From: a virus
Direction: 5' to 3' (one strand)
DNA: 29,249 bases
IMG/VR virus record: IMGVR_UViG_3300047377_000264
Location: 1-29,249 of that record
The translations under genes were made by a program, and so were the position numbers. Shown here one piece after another: positions 1 through 8,728 of the stretch (the stretch's first letter is position 1; each line of letters opens with the position of its first letter). The notes under the pieces are model-generated. The model searched no databases. It worked only from the letters and a program-made list of their open reading frames with translations, and had not been told where the DNA came from.

Positions 1-247
1 AAGACATTGTCGGTGCGATGGTATCGAGTAACTCCGAGAGTGGGATTACTGTTACTTACCAAGATGCAGACGGGACTCTCGACTTCAGTGTTGCTTCTCA
101 GACTGATCAGAACTTTACCAATGCCGATCACACTAAACTCAACAGTATTGAAACTAGTGCTGATGTCACTGACACGACTAATGTCGTAGCGGCTTTAACG
201 GCTGGTTCTAATGTTAGTATTGCCTCTGACGGAACTATCTCCGCTAC
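1..247 (+). repeat. 282-bp fibre repeat, copy A (partial)
   Basis: Bases 1-247 match bases 1552 onward and 1834 onward almost base for base. The match starts at AAGACATTGTCGGTGCGATG and ends near ATCTCCGCTAC. It encodes the segment from DIVGAM to about NGTISAT. The copy is cut by the window edge. Confidence 0.9.
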
Positions 248-3200
248 AGACACTAACACCAACACAACCTATTCTGCTGGATCTGGGTTGTCGTTAAGTA
301 GCACTACCTTTAGCCACTCAGATACTTCATCCCAAGGATCGGTAAACAATAGTAGCGGCACGGTGATTCAAGATATTACTCTTGATACTTATGGTCATAT
401 CACTTCGCTCGGCAGCACTAATTTAGATAGTCGTTACTATACTGAGACTGAAGCCGCAAACCACTTCAAGTCGTTAGTGGTGCAAGGTAACTTCATGAAC
501 ACATATTCGTGGTCAGGAGATACTGTTGGAAGTGCAAACAATGGTTGGTCTGATTTCGGATCTACTGCACCATTTAGTGGGACGGGCAGCTACGGTCAAA
601 ATGGAACTGATGCGGAAAACAGTAGAGCCGTAGAAACTTTGCCGAACGGGGCAAAAGGTGTGGTGTGGCAAACACCATCTAATGATTCCGCCAGTGGAGC
701 AGATGGGGGTTGGAACTGCACCATCAATGGAGTTGATTCTACCAAAGCATACAGATCAGTTATTTACTTTAGACGGACTGACGATTCAACTAGTGGAACT
801 TTTTATCACGGTTGTGCTGGTAGCCACACGTTAAATACAGATGGAACCACCAATACTAACCCATACTTTAAATCTCAGAGTTACAGTAGTTTCGTCCAAG
901 ATAGGTGGTATGTGTCTATAGGTTACATCCAGCCATATCAGGCATCAGGCACTACTAATAGTGTTAGGGGAGGTATCTACGACTGCACAACAGGTAAAAA
1001 AGTTTTTGCTTCAACCGACTTCATGATGAAGAACGGTTCTACTTCTCAGCAACATAGAACTTACTTATATTACAGCACTGACACATCTACCTCTATAGAT
1101 TTCTATGGGCCACGTTTTGAAGAAGTAAATGGTAATGAACCTTCAACTCAAGAGCTTGTAAACAAAGGTATAGATGGATTAGCTGCTATGTCTTTCCATA
1201 GCAAGTATGACCCAGAAGCTCTAAGTCAGTTAACTGAGTCGAGTGATGCTAACGATGATAAGTTCTTACTTTGGGATGAGTCTGCTTCTGAGTGGAAATA
1301 CATGAGGTTGGATGACCTCCAAGATAGTATTGATAATAACACCACCTATTCTGTAGGGGACGGTGGTTTAACTCAAAAGAACTTCACTACTACACTGAAG
1401 TCTAAGCTAGATGGTATCGAAGCTTCTGCTGATGTCACGGACACGACGAATGTCGTAGCTGCTTTAACCGCTGGCTCTAATGTTAGTATTACTTCTGGTG
1501 GAACTATCTCCGCTACAAATACGAACACTCAACTTTCTAACGAGCAAGTTCAAGACATTGTCGGTGCGATGGTATCGAGTAACTCCGAGAGTGGGATTAC
1601 TGTTACTTACCAAGATGCAGACGGGACTCTCGACTTCAGTGTTGCTTCTCAGACTGATCAGAACTTTACCAATGCCGACCATACTAAACTGAATAGTATT
1701 GAAACTAGTGCGGATGTAACTGACACGACAAATGTCGTAGCGGCATTAACGGCTGGTTCTAATGTTAGTATTGCTAGTAACGGAACTATCTCCGCTACCA
1801 ATACGAACACTCAACTTTCTAACGAGCAAGTTCAAGACATTGTCGGTGCGATGGTATCGAGTAACTCCGAGAGTGGGATTACTGTTACTTACCAAGATGC
1901 AGACGGGACACTTGATTTCAGTGTTGCTTCTCAGACTGATCAGAACTTTACCAATGCCGATCATACTAAACTGAATGGTATTGAGACTGGCGCAGACGTA
2001 ACTGACACGACAAATGTCGTAGCGGCTTTAACGGCTGGTTCTAATGTTAGTATTGCTAGTAACGGAACTATCTCCTCTACAAACACGAATACAACATATT
2101 CTGCTGGAACTGGGATCTCGTTAAGCGGAACTACGTTTTCTCTTACGGATACAGCTTCTAAGCTATCACTATCTGGTGGCACACTAACAGGAACTCTCAC
2201 TGCGAGAGATGTCAAGATAGGTAGCGATTACCATCTACAACGCTCCAACCACCATTCGGGTCACCTTGAAGGTTCCTACAATAATGTTGGTGCAAATGGC
2301 AGTAAGAGTAATCCAATTTATACAATTGGTTCAAGCTACAATCCTACAGATGCTGCTCTAAGCAATATGTATGGGATAGGCTATAGCCACACAGATGCTT
2401 CCTTCATTAGTATGACCGGAGCTTCTGGTTGGGGTATGTATGTTGCAGCCGATGGGGACGCGAGGGTTTTTCTTGGTGGATCTAATGGTGTTATATCTTC
2501 TACAGGAGAACACTATGTTGGCTCTAGTAGGGTGTTCCATGATACTTACCATCCAAATGCAGATACGCTCACTACTGCAAGAACAATTGCATTAGGTGGA
2601 GATGTTACTGGTAGTGCTAGTTTTAACGGCGGTTCAAATATTACGATATCTGCATCACTCGCGTCTGGTTCAGTCGGAGCAAGTGAAATTGCAGCTAATG
2701 CAGTTGGATCAAGTGAGATCGCCACTAACGCAGTTACTTCAGCCAAAATCGCGGCTGACGCAGTTGGGGCAAGTGAGATCGCAGCTAACGCAGTTGGTGC
2801 TAGTGAACTTAATGTAAGTGGAAATGGAAGCACATCTCAGTTCTTGAGAAGTGATGGTGATGGCACATTTACATGGGCAACTCCAACAGATACGAACACT
2901 AACACAACCTACTCCGCTGGTAGGGGATTAGATCTTAGTGGAACTGAATTCCAATTAGAGACTGATCTCAGAGATAGTATTAGTTATATTGGTTACGATA
3001 GTAATGATTACATTCAGTGGTCCAATAACAGTTCTGTTAGAGCGGTAGTCGCGGGGACACAAAGACTTATTGTCGGCACTTCTGGTATTGATGTTACAGG
3101 AAATGCTACTGCTGACACTTTTAGAACTGACACTAATAATGTTAATTATAATTTATTTACACGGAACCATAGTAGTAGCACCCTATATGTTCAAGCGGCT

Positions 3201-3494
3201 CAATCGAATAGCATACAAGGCATCGCTTCATTTAGGTATGGTAGCACCGCAGCAGCACAAGGAACTGAGGTTTGTGCTATAAGAAGGAACTCAAGCTACT
3301 TTATTAACACTAAATTAGGTGTGGGGACAAACAACCCCTCATCGACCCTAGATGTTTCTGGAACGGTTAAAAGTTCTGGTGATGTTGAAGTGACATCCTC
3401 TAGTGCGGGTGTAATATTGAAAGCTCCTAATGGATATAAATGGCGCGTTACCGTAAATAATAGTGGCATGATTACCACAACTAATGTTTCCTAA
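1..3494 (+). CDS. Tail fibre / receptor-binding protein (5' partial)
   Basis: The reading frame is open at the left edge (first full codon at base 3). The first bases match the middle of an internal repeat, so the true start lies upstream. At least 1164 residues are visible. They are rich in Ser, Thr, Asn and Gly, with very little Cys, as is typical of trimeric beta-rich phage fibres. Order: one repeat copy (bases 1-247); a unique domain rich in Trp and Tyr (about 470-1200) that may be a carbohydrate-binding beta-sandwich; one partial and two full repeat copies (about 1390-2082); a second unique part; a block of VGASEIAANA-like decapeptides (2667-2810); and a C-terminal part with the GVGTNNPSSTLDVSG-type sequence common near fibre ends. 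Motifs such as ADVTDTTNV and NTTYSAG also recur in fibre proteins. It probably binds the host surface; the receptor cannot be inferred. Confidence 0.82.
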   Translation, partial: DIVGAMVSSNSESGITVTYQDADGTLDFSVASQTDQNFTNADHTKLNSIETSADVTDTTNVVAALTAGSNVSIASDGTISATDTNTNTTYSAGSGLSLSSTTFSHSDTSSQGSVNNSSGTVIQDITLDTYGHITSLGSTNLDSRYYTETEAANHFKSLVVQGNFMNTYSWSGDTVGSANNGWSDFGSTAPFSGTGSYGQNGTDAENSRAVETLPNGAKGVVWQTPSNDSASGADGGWNCTINGVDSTKAYRSVIYFRRTDDSTSGTFYHGCAGSHTLNTDGTTNTNPYFKSQSYSSFVQDRWYVSIGYIQPYQASGTTNSVRGGIYDCTTGKKVFASTDFMMKNGSTSQQHRTYLYYSTDTSTSIDFYGPRFEEVNGNEPSTQELVNKGIDGLAAMSFHSKYDPEALSQLTESSDANDDKFLLWDESASEWKYMRLDDLQDSIDNNTTYSVGDGGLTQKNFTTTLKSKLDGIEASADVTDTTNVVAALTAGSNVSITSGGTISATNTNTQLSNEQVQDIVGAMVSSNSESGITVTYQDADGTLDFSVASQTDQNFTNADHTKLNSIETSADVTDTTNVVAALTAGSNVSIASNGTISATNTNTQLSNEQVQDIVGAMVSSNSESGITVTYQDADGTLDFSVASQTDQNFTNADHTKLNGIETGADVTDTTNVVAALTAGSNVSIASNGTISSTNTNTTYSAGTGISLSGTTFSLTDTASKLSLSGGTLTGTLTARDVKIGSDYHLQRSNHHSGHLEGSYNNVGANGSKSNPIYTIGSSYNPTDAALSNMYGIGYSHTDASFISMTGASGWGMYVAADGDARVFLGGSNGVISSTGEHYVGSSRVFHDTYHPNADTLTTARTIALGGDVTGSASFNGGSNITISASLASGSVGASEIAANAVGSSEIATNAVTSAKIAADAVGASEIAANAVGASELNVSGNGSTSQFLRSDGDGTFTWATPTDTNTNTTYSAGRGLDLSGTEFQLETDLRDSISYIGYDSNDYIQWSNNSSVRAVVAGTQRLIVGTSGIDVTGNATADTFRTDTNNVNYNLFTRNHSSSTLYVQAAQSNSIQGIASFRYGSTAAAQGTEVCAIRRNSSYFINTKLGVGTNNPSSTLDVSGTVKSSGDVEVTSSSAGVILKAPNGYKWRVTVNNSGMITTTNVS
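1552..2082 (+). repeat. Tandem 282-bp fibre repeats, copies B and C
   Basis: Copy B covers 1552-1833. Copy C starts at 1834, exactly 282 bases (94 codons) later, and stays nearly identical until about 2082. A half copy precedes B (about 1420-1551). The identity holds at synonymous positions, which points to recent duplication or ongoing recombination rather than selection on protein sequence alone. Confidence 0.9.
2667..2810 (+). repeat. 30-bp (10-residue) repeats in the fibre gene
   Basis: Five 10-residue units follow each other: GSVGASEIAA, NAVGSSEIAT, NAVTSAKIAA, DAVGASEIAA, then a shorter NAVGASEL. The units differ at many codon third positions, so this repeat is older than the 282-bp one. 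Such Ala/Ile/Val-spaced repeats are common in the shafts of phage fibres, where they probably form trimeric helical or beta segments. Confidence 0.8.
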
Positions 3495-3529
3495 AACTAT
3501 TTCAACAAAATTAACTAATATACAAAACA

Positions 3530-3916
3530 ATGGCTATACCAAGAGAAACTCCGTTTACTGTTTCACCCACACCAGAAAAAACTTTTAATTCTGTGTGGGT
3601 TAAAAACATTAATATTCACTGTCCACAGACTAACGAGGCTGGGAATACTGATGGGAATATTACACTTGAATTAGTTCCTTATAATAATTCAGACGGTTCT
3701 GAATCGATTTATGTTCCTTCGGGAACGGAAGGAGTTGAGTTCTTAACTGTTCCCACCCCTCCCGAATCAAGCAAATCCTTTTGGGATTCTGTCAATGAGG
3801 TTCCCGAAGTTGCGGCAGCGATGAATGCAATTATTGCTGCTGTAGCTCCACTTAGAGCGTGGATTGAGGAACAGAAAGAATCTTTTGCGGAAGAGCAAGA
3901 AGAGTCTCCCGAATAA
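3530..3916 (+). CDS. Hypothetical protein in the tail-fibre region (128 aa)
   Basis: I do not recognise this family. The start ATG follows an A-rich stretch with no Shine-Dalgarno sequence. Residues 1-75 look beta-rich (VWVKNINIHC, NITLELVPY). Residues 82-115 look helical (FWDSVNEVPEVAAAMNAIIA), and the C-terminus is strongly acidic with many Glu and Gln. The sequence shows no signal peptide or membrane segment. It lies 35 bases after the fibre gene and reads the same way, so a fibre-associated structural protein or fibre chaperone is a reasonable guess from position only. Confidence 0.7.
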   Translation: MAIPRETPFTVSPTPEKTFNSVWVKNINIHCPQTNEAGNTDGNITLELVPYNNSDGSESIYVPSGTEGVEFLTVPTPPESSKSFWDSVNEVPEVAAAMNAIIAAVAPLRAWIEEQKESFAEEQEESPE

Positions 3917-3934
3917 TATTTCTTTTTAAAAGCC

Positions 3935-3963
3935 TTGAAAAACAAAGAAGGCAACTTTATTTT
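3935..3963 (+). promoter_or_regulatory. Candidate sigma70-like promoter before the 65-aa gene
   Basis: TTGAAA (3935-3940), a 17-base spacer and TATTTT (3958-3963) lie 8 bases before the ATG at 3972. An alternative reading is a weak terminator: GCCTT (3932-3936) can pair with AAGGC (3948-3952), followed by a T-rich run. The two readings overlap and cannot be separated by eye. Confidence 0.35.
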
Positions 3964-3971
3964 ACTTGGAT

Positions 3972-4169
3972 ATGACAATTGAATTCACTGACGAAGAAAG
4001 AGACGGTATTATCCAACTCATCGACCTTGCTGTAAAGAACCCTGTATCGGGGGGCTTGAAGGTATCACAGGCTGCTAGTTTCCTTGCTCAAAAATTTATT
4101 GACCAAGCTCCTCCACAAGAGGGGAAGGAAGAGAAAGAGGGAGAGAAGCCTAAAATTGAAGTAGCATAA
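3972..4169 (+). CDS. Small acidic hypothetical protein (65 aa)
   Basis: A TTG at 3966 is in frame, but the ATG at 3972 is the likelier start. Residues 1-45 look like two or three helices (EFTDEERDGIIQLIDLAVKN, then VSQAASFLAQKFI). The last 20 residues are a Lys/Glu/Pro-rich tail. The stop overlaps the next start as TAATG (4167-4171), so the next gene is probably translationally coupled to this one. The family is unknown to me. The context is structural (tail). Confidence 0.7.
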   Translation: MTIEFTDEERDGIIQLIDLAVKNPVSGGLKVSQAASFLAQKFIDQAPPQEGKEEKEGEKPKIEVA

Positions 4170-5446
4170 TGCCCATACAGAGGAATCAACCCAGCCCTCA
4201 GAGGCAGACAGTCCTCACATTCGTATCTCCGAATGTGCAGGATTTATTGTTCTTTGAAACAATAGATGCTCAGAGGGTTGGGAAGAAACCTCCTGCATAT
4301 GGAACTCCGCACCCTGACACTGTAAACTTTCCTGATCACACTTTAGCGTATGTAAAACAGGCTGATCCTAATGGTCAGTTTTATTATTACTATTATGCAA
4401 ACACGAGGACTTCTCAGGATGATTATAACTTTGAGTATGCTCAATCTAGCTTAGGTCAGACCAAGTTTGATACTGTAGTAAGGACATACATAAGCTTACG
4501 TTCTTCGTTTACAGAAGACGATAGCACGGTGGTAGCGGGTTCTCCGATGCCTACCGCCCCCGCTGCGGCTAATTTTTCGGGGAAAGGTTATGTTCTAATG
4601 GGTCGCCAACAGAAAAGAATTGGTGATCGTGAGCTAGACGGGATCTTTGTTGTAGAGCAAAGAACTTATTTTGTTAGGGCGACTATCGAGACTCTCAAGT
4701 GGGACGACCTCTCCCACCGAAATCTCAAAAGCGCCTTAAAGTATTACTACACGGGAGAAATACCAACTGGTCAACCTACGGGGCAAACCAAAACAATTGA
4801 TGAACTTATACTAGACCCCGATAATGATTGGTGGAAAACGACATTAATAACCCACGATGCAGAGTCTAATTTAAAAGTTGCTGCTTACAGAGAAGGGAGA
4901 CAGATATCCACTGATTGGTATGAAGTTGTAAAGCAAGAAACAATCGCTGGTGTGGGGTCGGGTAACACGATTCTAGTGGATGAGTATTTTACCAGCATGG
5001 ATCACACGTTCCCGCCTGTTTTAGAGAGTATAAATGTTATTGGTTACGAGCGACATGATGGACAGGTTTTGGCTTTCCCTGAGTATCACATGAACCCCGA
5101 AGCATATCGAGGTCCATGTAAGACTAAAGTAACCGTTCAGTATTCGACCACTAAGTTTACTGGGGTAGAAGCAAAAGCAATGGTCCCACAATCATTCACT
5201 TTTGGAACTCCCTACGTTCGTATTTCCGTTCCGCCATGTCTAATGAATGGTGGTTTTGTTAGATGCACAACTGGAACGGTAGATCCAGTTTACAAATACA
5301 CCATATACAATAAACAGTTACCTGTAACTACTCCACCTAATTTAAATCAAATAGCTTCTACAGGACTTGTTGCTAGAGACAAACAAGAACCTTCTAGGGG
5401 TGGTTATGTGAGAACTACTTGGACGGTATTCCCACCCCAATTTTAG
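4169..5446 (+). CDS. Putative virion structural protein of the tail region (425 aa)
   Basis: The ATG overlaps the preceding stop. The protein is soluble and beta-rich, with many aromatic residues (a run of five Tyr near residue 73) and Pro-rich termini. There is no membrane segment or catalytic motif I can name. Its size, composition and place between fibre genes and the 757-residue surface protein suggest a tail, baseplate or fibre-connector component. This is inference from context. No family assignment is made. Confidence 0.7.
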   Translation: MPIQRNQPSPQRQTVLTFVSPNVQDLLFFETIDAQRVGKKPPAYGTPHPDTVNFPDHTLAYVKQADPNGQFYYYYYANTRTSQDDYNFEYAQSSLGQTKFDTVVRTYISLRSSFTEDDSTVVAGSPMPTAPAAANFSGKGYVLMGRQQKRIGDRELDGIFVVEQRTYFVRATIETLKWDDLSHRNLKSALKYYYTGEIPTGQPTGQTKTIDELILDPDNDWWKTTLITHDAESNLKVAAYREGRQISTDWYEVVKQETIAGVGSGNTILVDEYFTSMDHTFPPVLESINVIGYERHDGQVLAFPEYHMNPEAYRGPCKTKVTVQYSTTKFTGVEAKAMVPQSFTFGTPYVRISVPPCLMNGGFVRCTTGTVDPVYKYTIYNKQLPVTTPPNLNQIASTGLVARDKQEPSRGGYVRTTWTVFPPQF

Positions 5447-5448
5447 TG

Positions 5449-7722
5449 ATGGCTAGAGAAGGATTTTTTCAAAAGATAAAGAGCTTTCTCTTTGGGGAAA
5501 GCGAAGAAGCTATCAATGAGTTCTCACAACCAGAAGAAGCTGACGTTTCTATTCAAGATGCTGAGATTTCAGAGATTCCTTCTTTTAAGTTTTCTCCAAC
5601 GACAGAAGGAACATCAGATGCCCCCGCTGAATTTTATACTCATAGAGTAGATGTGGGTAGGGAAGCGCCCCCTATTCCCGAACAATATCGTGTAGAACAC
5701 GAACCTTACAGATACGAACCAGACGGTGATAAGAGGGTGTGTATTTCAAAAGCACACTTATACGAGATGCACCCTAAAAACGGAACTTGTGTTGAGCTGC
5801 ACGAGTTAGAACCTTTAAAAATAAAAGCGGATCGGGAGTGTGTTATCTATTCAGAATTCAATACTGACGAGCAGGGAAAAGTAATCGCAGACCCCGATAA
5901 TCCAGATGGTGCGTTGTATAGATTAGCGAAGAGTAAGGAGTTACCGGATTCTACTCAGTTTGAACTACCAGATGAAAGTGGATATAATGGTAAAGAAGGA
6001 AAATACGCCGTCCCTATTGTTTGGGTAAAAGATGGAAAGCTTTATCGTCACCAGTGGAACGAAGAGACGGATGGCAGAGAGGCTAGATTGTATGGGGGTC
6101 TAGAAGGAATTAGGGGTCCACTCCATTGGCATAGGGGCTATAATAAAATAAAAAACTTAGGGGGCGGTAAAAATGTTTACAAGAAATATGTCCGAGATGG
6201 CAAAGATGAAAAAGAATTTAGGAGTATAAATGAACGGGGGCAGGAGGGTCTTTCATCTCCATTTACAGGAGAGGCTCAAGTAAAAGTAAAGTATAACGCT
6301 GCTCAAGCAGATGCCTCTGAAATTCATGTCACGGGAAATGAATTCAACAAGCATTGGAAAATAGATGGTAAGGGTGTTGCGGTTGTCGAAGACGGACTCG
6401 TTACCTGTTTAAATGACCTTACTTGTGTAGAGCTTAACAAGACTACTGTTCTGTCTGCTGCATCAGGAACTACTACTGTTTTAACGGCAGGATCTACAAC
6501 TTCTGTAGCGCAAGCGCCCACTGCTACTAACTTCACTGCGGTCTTGACTAGTTCGGGAACGGTCACTGTAGCCTTGGAACCTCAACCTAGCAACATGGCT
6601 ACTGTCGTGTCGGCTGGGGCAGTAACCACTGCCGCCGCTCCAGTTACAGCAGGGAATTTAGACACTGTTGTCGGGGTTGTGGATGTGACGTATACAACTA
6701 CTGCAGCGCCCGTCACAACAGGTAATTTTACTTCAGTCTCTGGGGTGGCTACAACCACAACTGTAGCGGCTGGTGTTACAACGGGTAACATGACTTCCGT
6801 AATTGCTTCTTCTGGAACTACAACGGTCGCTTCCGCTGTTACAACGGGTAACATGACTTCCGTAATTGCTTCTTCTGGAACTACAACGGTCGCTTCCGCT
6901 GTTACATCTGGTAACATGGCTTCCGTTCTATCTTCCTCTTCGACCACACCTGTTGCATTGGCTCCAGATTCGACAACCGACATGGTAACGGATGTTTGGC
7001 GTGGTGGGGCAGCTACTACGGCTGGTGGGATGTCTATCGTGAAAGTCGCAGCTTGTGGTAACACAGGGGGAGAAGATGACGTTTGTTATTGGGTGATGGG
7101 GGTTATCGCGCAGGGGGCATTTGAAAACTCACCTCCCACATTCCCGTCCTTAATTACAGGAGCTACCACTACGAGTGTTGTTAAATCACTAAGCACCACT
7201 AATGTTGTTGATGCGGGGAGTCCTGTAAGTGTGGTGCAATCTGTCCCAACAACAGATGTCATCAGTGCGGGGAGTCCTGTAAGTGTGGTGCAATCTGTCC
7301 CAACAACAGATGTCATCAGTGCAGGAAGTCCAGTAAGCGTGGTGCAATCTGTCCCAACAACTACGGTTCTTAATTCGACAACTCCTGTAGATGTTGTGCA
7401 ATCTATCCCAACACACTCACTTGCTTATCAAGTAGCCCTTGAGCCTAGTTTGACCGTTGTTACTTCCACTACAGGAGTAAGTGTGCTTTCTTCCAGTTCA
7501 ACAGTATCTGTTGTAGCTAGTTTGCCTACTTCTGAAGTCGCTACGGCAGGAAGCACTGTCAATGTAATAAAAGACTTGAATCCTGTGGATGTGGTCACCT
7601 CAACGAATACTGCGGCAGTTTTAACGACAGGAACAACTGTAGAAGTTTACGCCCCAACGGGAAGTCTTAGTGAACCAATTAAGGTGGTTGAATGCCCCAC
7701 AAGTAACTTGTGTCCAGAATAG
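5449..7722 (+). CDS. Repeat-rich putative tail appendage or surface protein (757 aa)
   Basis: The ATG at 5449 lies just after the previous stop (TAG, 5444-5446). A TTG at 5419 would extend it by ten residues into the previous gene and is less likely. Residues 1-30 may form an amphipathic helix (GFFQKIKSFLFG). Residues 30-330 are a charged, mixed domain with Cys and Tyr. From about residue 330 on, the protein turns into Thr/Val/Ser/Ala-rich beta repeats, including a 21-residue unit (from residue 443) and an 18-residue unit (from residue 589). This looks like an extended beta-solenoid or shaft. A short non-repeat insert with two Cys (CGNTGGEDDVCYW) separates the two repeat families. Its position suggests an adhesin, spike or fibre. 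No enzymatic motif is visible. Confidence 0.72.
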   Translation: MAREGFFQKIKSFLFGESEEAINEFSQPEEADVSIQDAEISEIPSFKFSPTTEGTSDAPAEFYTHRVDVGREAPPIPEQYRVEHEPYRYEPDGDKRVCISKAHLYEMHPKNGTCVELHELEPLKIKADRECVIYSEFNTDEQGKVIADPDNPDGALYRLAKSKELPDSTQFELPDESGYNGKEGKYAVPIVWVKDGKLYRHQWNEETDGREARLYGGLEGIRGPLHWHRGYNKIKNLGGGKNVYKKYVRDGKDEKEFRSINERGQEGLSSPFTGEAQVKVKYNAAQADASEIHVTGNEFNKHWKIDGKGVAVVEDGLVTCLNDLTCVELNKTTVLSAASGTTTVLTAGSTTSVAQAPTATNFTAVLTSSGTVTVALEPQPSNMATVVSAGAVTTAAAPVTAGNLDTVVGVVDVTYTTTAAPVTTGNFTSVSGVATTTTVAAGVTTGNMTSVIASSGTTTVASAVTTGNMTSVIASSGTTTVASAVTSGNMASVLSSSSTTPVALAPDSTTDMVTDVWRGGAATTAGGMSIVKVAACGNTGGEDDVCYWVMGVIAQGAFENSPPTFPSLITGATTTSVVKSLSTTNVVDAGSPVSVVQSVPTTDVISAGSPVSVVQSVPTTDVISAGSPVSVVQSVPTTTVLNSTTPVDVVQSIPTHSLAYQVALEPSLTVVTSTTGVSVLSSSSTVSVVASLPTSEVATAGSTVNVIKDLNPVDVVTSTNTAAVLTTGTTVEVYAPTGSLSEPIKVVECPTSNLCPE
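6775..6929 (+). repeat. 63-bp direct repeat (21-residue unit)
   Basis: Bases 6775-6837 are repeated without visible difference at 6838-6900, starting at GTTACAACGGGTAACATGAC. A diverged partial third copy begins at 6901 (GTTACATCTGGTAACATGGC). The length is a multiple of three, so the repeat changes fibre length without breaking the frame. Confidence 0.9.
7213..7374 (+). repeat. 54-bp tandem repeat, three units (18 residues each)
   Basis: The units start at 7213, 7267 and 7321 and encode AGSPVSVVQSVPTTDVIS. The first two are nearly identical in DNA. The third differs at a few bases and diverges at its end. A further relative with VVQSIPT follows near 7390. Confidence 0.9.
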
Positions 7723-7740
7723 GTCAGATTGGCCCATACC

Positions 7741-7769
7741 TTGACTATTAGTTCTTTTTCCATTAAACT
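7741..7769 (+). promoter_or_regulatory. Candidate sigma70-like promoter before the adaptor-like gene
   Basis: TTGACT (7741-7746), a 17-base spacer and TAAACT (7764-7769) sit in the 52-base gap between two genes. The predicted transcription start falls on or next to the ATG at 7775, which would give a leaderless or very short-leader mRNA. Confidence 0.45.
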
Positions 7770-7774
7770 AGGGT

Positions 7775-8725
7775 ATGGCTACCCTTACCGTAGCGGGAGT
7801 TGAAGAAGCCCTGTCAAAGTTTAAATCCGTTGGTTCCTCATTTATACAGGAACTTAATCTAGTATTGCCTCGTTTATATGCAATGGGGATGTGGCGGGAT
7901 CTCCTGTATGAAACGACGATATCTACTACAGATGGTAATTTTACGCTGCCAGATGATGCCGAGGCAATTGTTTCAGCTCTTATGGATGACGATCCTGTCA
8001 AAGCGCAAAGTCAATTCCATGATTACAGGATCACTGGGAGGAATAGAGACGGCAATACTTTAGCTGGATTTGGTATAATTGATGACGGGTTAGCTCCTAC
8101 AGTCAACGAACTAGAAGCTGGCAAAACCTACGGTATTCATGTTATGCCTGTTGAGCCGCAACAATCTATCCCCAGAACTAGTAGTAATTTTATTACTGTT
8201 ACGGGGCTAAACACTAGCTCCGCACTAACTACCTATACCCCCACTTTTGATACGGCTGCTGCTACTACTTCTTCTTCCTTCGCGTTTACTGACGTTATAG
8301 AAATTAGGAATGGGGATTCTTCCCTCAAAGATCCAGTGAAGATTGTAGCTATTAATACTGCTGATGTTTCAGATAGGCTTGAGTTAGGCACTGTTCAAGA
8401 AGCTAATAAAGTAAACGCATATAGAAGATATAGGATATCCAATAGTTCTTCTGTGAAGAAGACATTGCGCGTTTTAGTTAAACGGAAGTTCAAGCAGCTA
8501 ATTAACTCTTACGATACGGTTAGACCGAGTAATCTCAATGCTATTAAACACGGTCTTCTCGGTAGTGTGGCTGAAGAAAATGCAGACCTTGAACGTGCGA
8601 ATTACCATTGGAACGTGTGCAAACAATTACTCGATGAAGAGCTAGATGCGTATCGAGGGGAAGCTAAACCAGTTTTACGATTTGATCCTAGTGGATCAGG
8701 ATCAAGAATACCTAACCTACTATAA
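7775..8725 (+). CDS. Putative head-tail adaptor / tail tubular (gp11-like) protein (316 aa)
   Basis: The N-terminal helices contain LPRLYAMGMWRDLLYE, followed by FTLPDDAEAIVSALM. The middle (about 90-220) is beta-rich. The C-terminus is a long helix (AIKHGLLGSVAEENADLERA, then HWNVCKQLLDEEL) and a Gly/Ser tail. This order (helical bundle with a Trp turn, an LPDD-type strand, a beta domain, an acidic C-terminal helix) resembles the T7 gp11 / P22 gp4 class of adaptors that join portal to tail. The resemblance is one of pattern, not a proven alignment. The middle domain is larger than in T7 gp11. There is no Shine-Dalgarno sequence; the start follows CATTAAACTAGGGT. Confidence 0.6.
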   Translation: MATLTVAGVEEALSKFKSVGSSFIQELNLVLPRLYAMGMWRDLLYETTISTTDGNFTLPDDAEAIVSALMDDDPVKAQSQFHDYRITGRNRDGNTLAGFGIIDDGLAPTVNELEAGKTYGIHVMPVEPQQSIPRTSSNFITVTGLNTSSALTTYTPTFDTAAATTSSSFAFTDVIEIRNGDSSLKDPVKIVAINTADVSDRLELGTVQEANKVNAYRRYRISNSSSVKKTLRVLVKRKFKQLINSYDTVRPSNLNAIKHGLLGSVAEENADLERANYHWNVCKQLLDEELDAYRGEAKPVLRFDPSGSGSRIPNLL

Positions 8726-8728
8726 ACT

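Noticed and set aside
1552-2082. Possible CRISPR or other non-coding array because of long identical repeats
   Set aside because: The repeats are 282 bp, in frame and without spacers; they encode a fibre shaft.
3932-3963. Intrinsic terminator GCCTT/AAGGC with a T-rich tail
   Set aside because: The stem is only five pairs with an 11-base loop and the T-run is broken. It is kept only as an alternative to the promoter reading.
6582-7064. Long Ala/Val-rich open frame on the minus strand
   Set aside because: It mirrors the Thr/Val/Ala repeats of the plus-strand surface protein. It is low complexity and no start context is visible.
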